NCBI GenBank assembly: GCA_964473245.1
Contig: CAYYOL010000006.1
Location: 1 to 64,000, forward strand
Direction of reading: 5' to 3'
Length of the DNA: 64,000 bases
Source of the DNA: CAYZJV01 sp964473245
Lineage (GTDB): Bacteria; Spirochaetota; Spirochaetia; Sphaerochaetales; Sphaerochaetaceae
A program made the translations under genes and the position numbers. Positions within the stretch are counted from its first letter, which is position 1; every line of letters starts with the position of its first letter. This document shows positions 52,484 through 60,967 of this stretch, piece by piece. A model generated the notes under the pieces. It did not search any database and had not been told where the DNA came from. It saw nothing but the letters and a program-made list of their open reading frames with translations.

Positions 52484-54136
52484 ATGGAACATTCACCATT
52501 ACAGAACGCAAGATATGCGTATGAACCGAAACTTCCCGGTATCCTGCGAGAGGACATCGTCTCTTTGGAACTGGTACAGGGCAGCAAGACGGCCCCGGAT
52601 TCCGACCAAGAGGCAATTCAGAAACTCTTTCCCCATACCTACGGACTTCCCCGGGTAAGTTTCGCAAAAGGAACTGGCAAATCGGCACAGAAACCGATCA
52701 ATGTGGGCGTGGTTCTCTCGGGAGGACAAGCTCCCGGCGGTCATAATGTGATCAGCGGCCTGTTCGACGCTATCAAGGCTGCACACCCCGAATCGAAACT
52801 GTTCGGTTTTCTCGGAGGACCTTCTGGCATTCTGGAAGACAAGACCATGGAGATCACCAAAGAGATCATCGACGAATACCGGAACACCGGCGGGTTCGAC
52901 ATTATTGGAAGTGGAAGGACGAAGCTGGAGAGCGAAGCACAGTTCGCCATATGCGCAGAGGTATGCCATAAGAACCGGATTTCGGCAATCGTGATCATCG
53001 GAGGCGACGACTCCAATACGAACGCAGCTGTTCTCGCCGAGTATTTCCTGCAGCACGATGCGGGAATCTCGGTAGTGGGCTGTCCAAAAACGATCGATGG
53101 CGATCTGAAGAATGAATCCATTGAAATCTCATTCGGATTCGATACTGCCACAAAGACCTACAGCGAACTGATCGGGAACATCATGAGAGACGCAAACAGT
53201 GCGAAGAAATATTGGCACTTCATAAAGCTCATGGGGAGAAGTGCAAGTCATATCGCTCTCGAGTGCGCTCTCCAGACACAACCGAATGCCTGTCTGGTCA
53301 GTGAAGAGATTGCAGAAAACGGCACCAGTCTCGACGCAGTGGTCGACTATCTTGCTTCGATCATCGCACAGCGTGCCGAACAGGGCATGAACTACGGTGT
53401 GGTGCTCATACCCGAAGGTGTGGTCGAATTCATCCCCGAGGTTAAAGCACTCATCTCGGAGCTGAACACCCTGCTTGCTAAAGAGGCTGCAGCCTATGGG
53501 AACCTCGGCACCTGGGAAGATCAGAAAGCGTTCATCGAACAGCGACTCAGCGAATCCAGCGCACATGCATTCACTTCGCTGCCCACCGATATTCAGAAGC
53601 AGCTCCTCATGGATCGAGATCCGCATGGCAATGTACAGGTTTCTCGCATAGAGACAGAGAAGATGCTTATCCAGATGGTCGATGCGAAACTTGCTCACAT
53701 GAAGACTCAGGGAACGTACAACGGGTCATTCAGTGGTCTAAACCACTTCTTCGGCTATGAAGGCAGGTGTGCATTCCCCTCCAACTTCGATGCCGATTAC
53801 TGCTACAGCCTTGGGTACAATGCCTATTTACTCGTGGCGAACGGTTGTAGTGGATATATCTCATCGGTAACGAATCTTACCGCTCCGGCGAAAGAGTGGC
53901 ATGCGGGAGGTATTCCCATTACCATGATGATGAACATGGAGCAGCGGCATGGAGAAATGAAACCAGTGATCAGAAAGGCGCTCGTGGAGCTCGACGCTGC
54001 CCCGTTCCAGTATTTCGCAAAACATCGTGACCGATGGGCTACACAGACATGCTTCCTCTATCCGGGAGCCATACAGTACTACGGACCGACTGAAGTCTGC
54101 GACCTGACAACCCGAACGCTCCAACTCGAGCACTGA
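52484..54136 (+). CDS. pfp: Pyrophosphate--fructose 6-phosphate 1-phosphotransferase
   Basis: 550-residue long-form PPi-dependent phosphofructokinase, as in spirochaetes and plant beta subunits. VVLSGGQAPGGHNVISGL near residue 70, IIGGDDSNTNA with the GGDD that selects PPi over ATP, CPKTIDGDLKN and LMGRSASHIALE. It phosphorylates fructose 6-phosphate reversibly, saving ATP in fermentative glycolysis. The ATG at 52484 with GAGGAG was preferred to the upstream open frame. It is flanked by two GH2 glycosidase genes. Confidence 0.95.
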   Translation: MEHSPLQNARYAYEPKLPGILREDIVSLELVQGSKTAPDSDQEAIQKLFPHTYGLPRVSFAKGTGKSAQKPINVGVVLSGGQAPGGHNVISGLFDAIKAAHPESKLFGFLGGPSGILEDKTMEITKEIIDEYRNTGGFDIIGSGRTKLESEAQFAICAEVCHKNRISAIVIIGGDDSNTNAAVLAEYFLQHDAGISVVGCPKTIDGDLKNESIEISFGFDTATKTYSELIGNIMRDANSAKKYWHFIKLMGRSASHIALECALQTQPNACLVSEEIAENGTSLDAVVDYLASIIAQRAEQGMNYGVVLIPEGVVEFIPEVKALISELNTLLAKEAAAYGNLGTWEDQKAFIEQRLSESSAHAFTSLPTDIQKQLLMDRDPHGNVQVSRIETEKMLIQMVDAKLAHMKTQGTYNGSFSGLNHFFGYEGRCAFPSNFDADYCYSLGYNAYLLVANGCSGYISSVTNLTAPAKEWHAGGIPITMMMNMEQRHGEMKPVIRKALVELDAAPFQYFAKHRDRWATQTCFLYPGAIQYYGPTEVCDLTTRTLQLEH

Positions 54137-54146
54137 GGGTGATCGC

Positions 54147-56627
54147 ATGAAGTTGGACGGTATCTGGCGCCTCGCTCCACGCTCTGTGGAGCAGGTGCAA
54201 CCCCATACGCGCTACTTTCAGAAGAACACTTCTGTTCCGATGTCCCTTCCGGGGGATGTCCACTCTGCACTGATCGATGCTCAAGTTATCAGCGACCCGT
54301 ATTGGTCGACCGACGAGACCACGGTTCAATGGGTTGGAGCGTGCGATTGGGTGGCGAGTCGCGAGTTCGAGGTAGCCGATGAATTACACGATCGCTTTGC
54401 GATTCTTACCCTCACCATGGTCGATACCGTCGCAGAAATTCGGGTGAACGGGATATCGCTGGGTACGTGCCAGAACCAGTTCAGACGGTGGCGATTCGAT
54501 ATCTCTACGGTTGTACATACAGGGGTAAATACAATCGAAATCCATTTCACCGCCCCTGAACAAGCTGAGAAAGTTGCCCATGGGCAGCTAACCTATCCGG
54601 TACCGTGTACCGGGTACCCAGGTGTCTCATCACACAGGAACCTAGTGAGAAAGACCCAGAGTCAAAGCGGATGGGATGCCGGTCCACAGTTATTGACCAT
54701 GGGAGTCTACGAGACTATTTCGCTCGACTTTCTCGATCTAGGATACGTTGAGTCGATCAGAACCACTACTGAGAGAACCGAAGATGGTTGGATTGTACAC
54801 GTCTGTGTTGCCTTCTTTGGTCTTACAGCGGGAAAACTGCCCCTCTCTGCACACATAGCCGATAGGGGATCTGAACAGCTGGTCTCGGTTGCGCCAGGAT
54901 TACAGCATTGGACGCTCCGATTCGCCATGCAAGGTATCGAGCAGTGGATGCCAGCGGGATATGGGAAACCACATCTCTATCCGCTGACGGTCAAAGTGAG
55001 TGATACCGTGCTGGAAAGGAAGGTCGGGTTCAGAACGGTCTCGCTTGAAGTTTTCCGTGAAAACGGAGAGCTAGGTCCACTTACATTCATGGTTAACGGT
55101 CAAGCTGTATTTGCCAAGGGTGCGAACTGGATACCCATGGACGCACTTCCTTCACGCATGAGCGCCTCTCGCTACAGACACCTACTGCACGACGCTGCAG
55201 CTGCGAACATGAACATGATTCGTGTATGGGGCGGAGGCATGTATGAACACGATGTGTTCTATGAGACCTGCGATGAGTTAGGCCTCATGGTCTGGCAAGA
55301 TTGTATGTTCAGTGCATCTATCTACCCGGCAACCGATGATTTTCTCGAGAATGTTCGCCAGGAGATCCTCTACCAGATTCCACGCCTCCATGACCACCCG
55401 TCAATTGTGCTCTGGTGTGGAAACGATGAGGGATATGAAGCGATCGATCGAGGCAATCAATCACGAGAGAGTCGAGATCGCTACCTGATCGGGTACGATC
55501 GATTGAACGAGAAGGTGGTGGGAGAAACTATCCGCAGCCTCGATTCCACCAGACCGTGGTGGCCATCATCCCCATCGAATGGACCCCTTCCCTACTCTGC
55601 TGCCCAGGGAGATGCCACGACAGGCGACCTGCATTGCTGGCGGGTATGGCACGAGGGAAAGCCGTTCGAGTCATGCTATAACGAGTCTCCTAGGTTCGCT
55701 ACCGAATTCGGTAATCAGTCCCTATCATCGCTTGCTGAAATAGCAACCTTTGCACCACGCGACGAGTGGAATATAACTAGCGTGGTCATGGAACACCACC
55801 AGAAAAGCAGCAAAGGGGCGCAGACGATGCTCGGGCAGATCGCTCGTTACTTCCAATTCCCGAATGGGTTCAGCAATCTCGTTTTCCTGAGTCAAGTTCA
55901 GCAGGCTATTGCAGTGAAGATGGCAGTCGAATACTGGAGATCGCAACGCCCACACTGTATGGGAACTCTCTATTGGCACTTACAAGATTGTTGGCCTGGG
56001 ACTTCCTGGTCATCGATCGAGTATAGTGGTCGATGGAAACTACTCCACTACGCAGCAAGAAGATTCTATGCGCCGGTCCTTCCCATACTCTATATAAAAG
56101 ATGGAGCGGTACATATCGCTGCCGTGAACGATACGACGCACGCGTTGGATGCACGAATCTCGGTAAAACTCCGCCGATTCGATGGGACAAAGGTGAACGA
56201 ACACATCTACCAACCCCATATTGCCGCTGAATGCTCCTGTTCAATCGGATCGCTTCCTCTGAAGCAGATACCGGTTCCATTGCACGAAGCCTACCTTCAT
56301 GTAAAACTATCGACTAAGGATATCCTCATAGAGAATTCACTCTTTTTGACGCAACCGAAACGGTGCAGGCTGAAAGATCCCCAGATCGGTGCGGATATCG
56401 CCAAGGCTCACGATGGCTTCACTATCACACTCTCCTGCGTGGCACCGGCATTCGCTGTATCGGCCGATGTCCAACATATCGGAGGAACCTTCAGCGACAA
56501 CTTTTTCGATATTCGCCCTTCAGCGAGCAAGACGCTTCGATTCAGGACAAAGGAGAGAGTCTCCGTAGAGACCTTCAAGAAGCAGCTCGTGATCTATGAC
56601 CTGTTCAGTAGTTATCAGAACTCCTGA
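54147..56627 (+). CDS. Beta-mannosidase-type glycoside hydrolase family 2
   Basis: 826-residue GH2 enzyme similar to beta-mannosidases. LPGDVHSALIDAQVISDPYW at the N-terminus is typical of the subgroup. The barrel has WGGGMYEHDVFYETCDELGL, VLWCGNDEGYEAI with the acid/base Glu, and FATEFGNQSLSS with the nucleophile Glu. No signal peptide. It begins 10 bases after pfp, so imported mannosides could be cleaved and fed to glycolysis through PFP. A beta-mannosidase call is good; related GH2 activities remain possible. Confidence 0.9.
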   Translation: MKLDGIWRLAPRSVEQVQPHTRYFQKNTSVPMSLPGDVHSALIDAQVISDPYWSTDETTVQWVGACDWVASREFEVADELHDRFAILTLTMVDTVAEIRVNGISLGTCQNQFRRWRFDISTVVHTGVNTIEIHFTAPEQAEKVAHGQLTYPVPCTGYPGVSSHRNLVRKTQSQSGWDAGPQLLTMGVYETISLDFLDLGYVESIRTTTERTEDGWIVHVCVAFFGLTAGKLPLSAHIADRGSEQLVSVAPGLQHWTLRFAMQGIEQWMPAGYGKPHLYPLTVKVSDTVLERKVGFRTVSLEVFRENGELGPLTFMVNGQAVFAKGANWIPMDALPSRMSASRYRHLLHDAAAANMNMIRVWGGGMYEHDVFYETCDELGLMVWQDCMFSASIYPATDDFLENVRQEILYQIPRLHDHPSIVLWCGNDEGYEAIDRGNQSRESRDRYLIGYDRLNEKVVGETIRSLDSTRPWWPSSPSNGPLPYSAAQGDATTGDLHCWRVWHEGKPFESCYNESPRFATEFGNQSLSSLAEIATFAPRDEWNITSVVMEHHQKSSKGAQTMLGQIARYFQFPNGFSNLVFLSQVQQAIAVKMAVEYWRSQRPHCMGTLYWHLQDCWPGTSWSSIEYSGRWKLLHYAARRFYAPVLPILYIKDGAVHIAAVNDTTHALDARISVKLRRFDGTKVNEHIYQPHIAAECSCSIGSLPLKQIPVPLHEAYLHVKLSTKDILIENSLFLTQPKRCRLKDPQIGADIAKAHDGFTITLSCVAPAFAVSADVQHIGGTFSDNFFDIRPSASKTLRFRTKERVSVETFKKQLVIYDLFSSYQNS

Positions 56628-56690
56628 AGTTGATATTTTTTTATCGCTTTCCCCCTCTTTTAGTGATACGATACGAGCGGGGGTAATGCC

Positions 56691-57440
56691 ATGGAACTGA
56701 ATACCAGAATATTCGAAGTATTTGCAGATGAAGCGGATCGATCGGTTATCGGGGAAATTCATATTGGACTTGGCTACACTGCCGTACTATTACAAGATGG
56801 TCGCTGTGGTATCTGTGCCACACTCTGCGATCGTTCGCATGCGCTTATGGTGAACAAGGACTCAAACGACTACGAAGGACGCTCTGCGCTTCAACTTTTG
56901 AGACATGTTCGAGGAGAAGATGCTCATTTGAGCAGGGTGATGGCGATAGCGTTGGTGAACGCACTCAATCAGCCGTTCGCCAATTCCCTTCCGGAGACAC
57001 CACAGGATTGGCATCGAGACTTGGGGTTGCCCGAAGATGCATCGATCGCCATGGTGGGACATTTTTCGCCTGTCTTCGAACGATTCGAAGAGACCGGATT
57101 CACTGTAAAGACACTCGATCTGGGTTGGGATATGGGGAACCCTGAGGAGTTCTATCCCTGGGCGACTTCGGAGGCCGACGCGTTGGTGATCACTGGAACC
57201 AGTCTGGTGAACAACACACTGGAATCCATCTTAGATCGATTCAGGGGAAAGGATATTCCGATACTCCTCCTCGGACCCTCCACTGTGTTGCACCCGGAGG
57301 TCTACACCGATTTACCAATCCGCTATATCGCCGGCTCGGTGGTGATTGTCACGAAGGACATACTGAAGGCGGTTCGTAATGGGCGCGGTAGTCTCGATGT
57401 CCATCATCAGGCAAAAAAGGTGTATCTTCCGCTCGGTTGA
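56691..57440 (+). CDS. DUF364/DUF4213 protein (Rossmann-like, putative metal chelation)
   Basis: 249 residues. N-terminal DUF4213-type domain (IGLGYTAVLLQDGRCGICATL) and C-terminal DUF364 Rossmann-like half (AMVGHFSPVFERF, ADALVITGTSLVNNTLESIL, ILLLGPSTVLHPEV). Proteins of this kind are linked with heavy-metal chelation, molybdenum or siderophore loci, but function is unproven. It stands alone in sense and ends exactly where the convergent dehydrogenase gene ends. Its GGGGG ribosome site can pair with CCCCC 24 bases upstream. Confidence 0.85.
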   Translation: MELNTRIFEVFADEADRSVIGEIHIGLGYTAVLLQDGRCGICATLCDRSHALMVNKDSNDYEGRSALQLLRHVRGEDAHLSRVMAIALVNALNQPFANSLPETPQDWHRDLGLPEDASIAMVGHFSPVFERFEETGFTVKTLDLGWDMGNPEEFYPWATSEADALVITGTSLVNNTLESILDRFRGKDIPILLLGPSTVLHPEVYTDLPIRYIAGSVVIVTKDILKAVRNGRGSLDVHHQAKKVYLPLG

Positions 57441-58616
57441 TCAGTACAGTGCGTGAAGGATCGAAACAACCTCTTCAGACTCCAGCATGACAGGAGAGTT
57501 TCTTGAAGGGTTCTTCGCTCCGATTCGAGTGAGTTCGTCCTTCGTAAACCCATAGGTGTGCAACCGTGGGAGGTCTGCCAGCTCCACGATATGGGCGATA
57601 TGGTCGATTACGCCCTGTGGTCCGTCGACATTCCAGTAGTAGGCGATCCCATCCAATTTCTCAAGAAACTTTGCCGAGGCTCCATTTCGACTGGAGGCTC
57701 GTGCGACCATTGCACGGTGCACTGGAGCAATCAGAGAGCCACATATGACGCCGTGCGGAGCATCGTGCAAGCCTCCCAGTGGACCGGCAAGTCCGTGCAC
57801 ATAACCGAGACCGGCGTTCGCTATCGCTACACCGGAGATATATGCTGCATAAGCCATATCTGCTCGGAGGTCCACCTGATCCAACTCCCCTGCCAGGAGT
57901 CTCGGTAGAGCTACGCCTGCGGTGCCGATTGCTTCGAGTGCGAGGGAATCGATAAAGGGATTCGCCTTCACCGACACATAGGCCTCTAACAGTTGGGTAA
58001 GCGCATCTAGCCCCGATGCGGCAGTCACCGCACGTGGTACAGCCAAAGCAAGGTCCGGGTCAATGATCACGAGATCCGGTATGTACAAGTCGTGTCGAAG
58101 GGATTTCTTGAATCCCTCGGGGCCAACCTCTGCTATAACAGCGTTCTTGGTAGCCTCGCTTCCTGTTCCGGCTGTTGTCGGCACAGCAATCAGTGGCAAT
58201 CTCCCTGCAGGAGCTTCTCGGTCTCCAACCCCTTCGAGGTATCGCTTCACAGAGATGAAGGTACCCTGTGTATCGATCTCCTTCGCCATGACAGCCACTG
58301 CTTTCGCAGTATCGAGTACACTACCGCCACCGATACCGATCACAGCATCGCACCGCAGTTCGGCAGATCGACGCGCAAGAGCATCCACAGAAGATACAGA
58401 GGGTTCACCCGAGACCTGAGCAATGTGCACTTCGATAGCAGATGCGGTGCAGGTTTCAACGAAATTGGTCACTTGTGCCATACGAAAGCTACTTGAACTC
58501 ACTATGAGATGGACTCGCTCATACCCTGCACGAAGCACATGGTCACCTAGGGTTGAGAAAGTACCCGATCCAAAGGTGAGCTTCCCCGTTGCTGCAATGG
58601 AAAATGGTGCAATCAC
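57441..58616 (-). CDS. Iron-containing alcohol dehydrogenase family protein
   Basis: 391 residues of the Fe-ADH/dehydroquinate-synthase-like superfamily. NAD-binding GIGGGSVLDTAKA (about 95-107), PTTAGTGSEATKNAV, SGLDALTQLLEAYVS, and the metal-binding GLAGPLGGLHDAPHGV with two His. It probably oxidises or reduces a small alcohol/aldehyde. GTG start overlapping the yhbY stop by 4 bases (GTGA), with GGAGAG ahead. The substrate is unknown. Confidence 0.92.
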   Translation of the reverse strand: MIAPFSIAATGKLTFGSGTFSTLGDHVLRAGYERVHLIVSSSSFRMAQVTNFVETCTASAIEVHIAQVSGEPSVSSVDALARRSAELRCDAVIGIGGGSVLDTAKAVAVMAKEIDTQGTFISVKRYLEGVGDREAPAGRLPLIAVPTTAGTGSEATKNAVIAEVGPEGFKKSLRHDLYIPDLVIIDPDLALAVPRAVTAASGLDALTQLLEAYVSVKANPFIDSLALEAIGTAGVALPRLLAGELDQVDLRADMAYAAYISGVAIANAGLGYVHGLAGPLGGLHDAPHGVICGSLIAPVHRAMVARASSRNGASAKFLEKLDGIAYYWNVDGPQGVIDHIAHIVELADLPRLHTYGFTKDELTRIGAKNPSRNSPVMLESEEVVSILHALY

Positions 58617-58927
58617 GGCTCTCTCCTCGTTACCGAGCTAGGTATGTGGATGACCTGTTTCGCTGTATCCTCGTTCTGTCTGAACAGAATGGCGACATGC
58701 CCCACCAACGAGACAACTTCAGCTCCTACCGAGGCAGCGAGGTTCTCGGCGATCGGCCGTCGCTCATCCTGATGGTCCTGGAAACGGACCTTCACCAGCT
58801 CGTGAGCAGTCAATGCTTCATCCAAAGCATGAGAGACGCGTTCGTCGCCTCCCTGCTTTCCGACCATGACCACCGGCTTGAGCTCGTGAGCCCGCTTCCG
58901 TAAAAAATTTCGCGTTGCGCTATTCAT
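58613..58927 (-). CDS. yhbY: YhbY-type CRM-domain RNA-binding protein
   Basis: 104 residues, a single CRM domain: LRKRAHELKPVVMVGKQG (with the GxxG loop as VGKQGG), LVKVRFQDHQDERR, and VGHVAILFRQNE near the end. YhbY associates with pre-50S ribosomes. It is 10 bases after the acyl-CoA ligase gene without a strong Shine-Dalgarno, so probably coupled, and overlaps the dehydrogenase gene by 4. Confidence 0.92.
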   Translation of the reverse strand: MNSATRNFLRKRAHELKPVVMVGKQGGDERVSHALDEALTAHELVKVRFQDHQDERRPIAENLAASVGAEVVSLVGHVAILFRQNEDTAKQVIHIPSSVTRREP

Positions 58928-58937
58928 ACTTCAGATA

Positions 58938-60692
58938 CTAACGATCCTTGTAGACTTCGGCAACTACATGACGCTTGATTTTCTTCGTACTGGTCATCTC
59001 CAACGGTTCATCGGCAATGGTAAGCCGGGTGATGCGCTTGTAGGGCAACATCTCCTTGTTCACCTTGTCCACCACCTCTTGCATATGAGCAAGTGTCTGT
59101 TTCCGTCGCTCTTCTGCGTCGGGATAGTTCTTGGTCATCTCATCGACATACTTCTCTGTGGGGTGGATGATTGCCCGAATTCCCTCGCTCTTGTTCTTCT
59201 TGTCCACAAGATAACCGAGTACGCAGATCTGATCGATCTCATCGTAGAGCTGGAACATATCCTCGATCTCCTCGGGGAATACATTCTTTCCACCTTCGGT
59301 GACGATCAGAGATTTCTTTCTTCCCGTGAGATAGACATACCGATTAGCATCGATGTATCCAGCATCTCCGGTATGGAGCCATCCATCTTTATCGAGTACC
59401 TCATCGGTAGCCTTCTGGTTCTTGTAGTACCCTCGCATAACCATGGGGCCCTTGACTAGGATCTCTCCGATCTTCCGTGCATCGGGATCGAGAATCTTCA
59501 TCTCGGTACGGGGGAGAATCTTACCTACAGAATTCTCATTGAATGCGTAGACTGGATTCAGGGTAATGATCGGACTAGTTTCGGTAAGACCATACCCCTG
59601 AACGAAATCGATACCAAGTTGATTGAACATCTTGAATGTCGATGACGGCAGCGGGCCTCCTCCGCTTATGCAGATTCTGATATGGTCCATGGAGAGCTTC
59701 GCAAGAATACCATTGAACATCTTGTGTCCAGGATTCACCTTGAACACCTTCTTGATCAGACCACTGACACTCATGAGGAATCGAATGATGCCATAGACGA
59801 CGACACCCTTCTCTCGAATTCCATTCATGAGACCTTTGAGCATCTTATTGAAGAGCATGGGCACGGCGAGGAACATGGTGACCTTCCCTTCCTTGAGCTC
59901 CTTGAGGATCTGAGAGACGATGAGCTTCTTGCCGAAGACGATCTCAGCTCCTACAGAAATGGCTTCAATGAATACTGCCAGCATGGTGTATGAGTGGTGT
60001 ATGGGAAGCAGGGCATAGAATACATCGGTCGGATAGAGCGTCATGTAGGATTGTGCAAGATAACAGTCCGAGACCAGATTCGAGTGGGTGAGCATAACAC
60101 CCTTCGGGTTACCGGTCGTCCCACTGGTGAAGAGGATTGCAGCGAGGTCCTCCTCCTTCACTTCATGCCGCTGTTGTCGTTTCGCAGCCTTCTTGTCAAA
60201 GATGTAATCGGGATGCTTAGGCTCCAAAGAGATCTTATGTTCTATGCCGACCTCCCCTTTTGCGTCGATTGCATCGATCCGTTCTGCATCGACAAAGAGG
60301 TGCTTCACACCGGCGAAGCCCATAAGGAAGTCAATTTCTTTGTCAGTCAACTGATAATCGAGAGGAACAACTACAGCTCCGGCGTAGAGTACCGCAAGGT
60401 AGGCAATGGCCCACTCAGGACTGTTCTTCCCAGTCACAGCAACTTTCGATTCGGGTCCGACACCCTGTTCGACTAGGTAATCGGCTACCTGAAGCACCTT
60501 CTCAAGGGCCTCGGCATAGGTGAGGGTAAGCTCAGTGGGTGCAAATGCGGTAAAACACCGATTATTCGGGTACCGTTTGCAGGTGATAGAGAACATTTGG
60601 GGAATCGTGGGCCATTCGCCCTGGAACTCAGTCCCCTTGAATTCTTGAAGGAAATCCCAAGGATTACCTCCTCGCTTTTTAGCATCCGCCAT
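58938..60692 (-). CDS. AMP-dependent acyl-CoA ligase (long-chain type), second copy
   Basis: 584 residues, ANL superfamily. AILFTSGTTGNPKGVMLTHSN near residue 190, FVQGYGLTETSPIITLNP, and GWLHTGDAGYIDANRYVYLTGRKK with the hinge. Similar in plan to the protein at 44224-45954 but diverged, so an old paralogue with perhaps different chain-length preference. GGAGG stands 6 bases before the ATG, and a good promoter lies about 60 bases upstream. It leads a unit with yhbY and the dehydrogenase. Confidence 0.93.
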   Translation of the reverse strand: MADAKKRGGNPWDFLQEFKGTEFQGEWPTIPQMFSITCKRYPNNRCFTAFAPTELTLTYAEALEKVLQVADYLVEQGVGPESKVAVTGKNSPEWAIAYLAVLYAGAVVVPLDYQLTDKEIDFLMGFAGVKHLFVDAERIDAIDAKGEVGIEHKISLEPKHPDYIFDKKAAKRQQRHEVKEEDLAAILFTSGTTGNPKGVMLTHSNLVSDCYLAQSYMTLYPTDVFYALLPIHHSYTMLAVFIEAISVGAEIVFGKKLIVSQILKELKEGKVTMFLAVPMLFNKMLKGLMNGIREKGVVVYGIIRFLMSVSGLIKKVFKVNPGHKMFNGILAKLSMDHIRICISGGGPLPSSTFKMFNQLGIDFVQGYGLTETSPIITLNPVYAFNENSVGKILPRTEMKILDPDARKIGEILVKGPMVMRGYYKNQKATDEVLDKDGWLHTGDAGYIDANRYVYLTGRKKSLIVTEGGKNVFPEEIEDMFQLYDEIDQICVLGYLVDKKNKSEGIRAIIHPTEKYVDEMTKNYPDAEERRKQTLAHMQEVVDKVNKEMLPYKRITRLTIADEPLEMTSTKKIKRHVVAEVYKDR

Positions 60693-60751
60693 AGTCTACC
60701 TCCATATTCATCCATCCTCGGTATATGAGCTGAGAATAGAGTCTTATTTCC

Positions 60752-60780
60752 ATCATAAATCCTTGTCTCTCTAAAAACAA
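60752..60780 (-). promoter_or_regulatory. Promoter of the acyl-CoA ligase-yhbY unit
   Basis: -35 TTGTTT (60775-60780), 17-base spacer, -10 TATGAT (60752-60757). In the 275-base gap with folC. Confidence 0.55.
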
Positions 60781-60814
60781 GCCTTTATGTCTACAAAGTG
60801 TCGCTAATCGTCAA

Positions 60815-60829
60815 CCTGTAATATACAGG
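60815..60829. promoter_or_regulatory. Inverted repeat CCTGTA-N3-TACAGG upstream of folC
   Basis: Perfect 6-base arms with a 3-base centre. The sequence TAATAT inside it (60819-60824) could be a -10 box for rightward transcription, though no good -35 is seen. A small dimeric regulator could bind here. Confidence 0.35.
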
Positions 60830-60864
60830 AAACCACGTCCTATCGGAACATCTGAGGTAAATCG

Positions 60865-60936
60865 ATGGGCAAACCGAGGACGGCAAAGACGCGCAACCTA
60901 CGGAGTTGTTGCTGTTCGGAAGGAGAAGTACGTTGA
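60865..60936 (+). CDS. Putative 23-residue Cys-rich small ORF upstream of folC
   Basis: ATG with GAGG 7 bases upstream, 23 codons, stop TGA 31 bases before folC. The peptide is basic in the first half (MGKPRTAKTRNLRS) and then has three consecutive Cys codons (CCCSEGEVR). folC itself has no Shine-Dalgarno, so coupling to this ORF could supply its ribosomes. Polycysteine leader ORFs are known attenuators of sulfur genes in mycobacteria. The GGGCAAACC inside it also resembles part of a c-di-GMP-I aptamer, but the rest does not fit. Confidence 0.35.
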   Translation: MGKPRTAKTRNLRSCCCSEGEVR

Positions 60937-60967
60937 CCAATTATGTGCCCTGCATTACAGTTACCGC

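Noticed and set aside
60855..60925. c-di-GMP-I (GEMM) riboswitch before folC
   Set aside because: GGGCAAACC and ACGC...CAACC look like parts of the aptamer core, but the second helix, the tetraloop receptor and the closing GCC..GGGTT pattern are missing; the same bases are explained by a small ORF.
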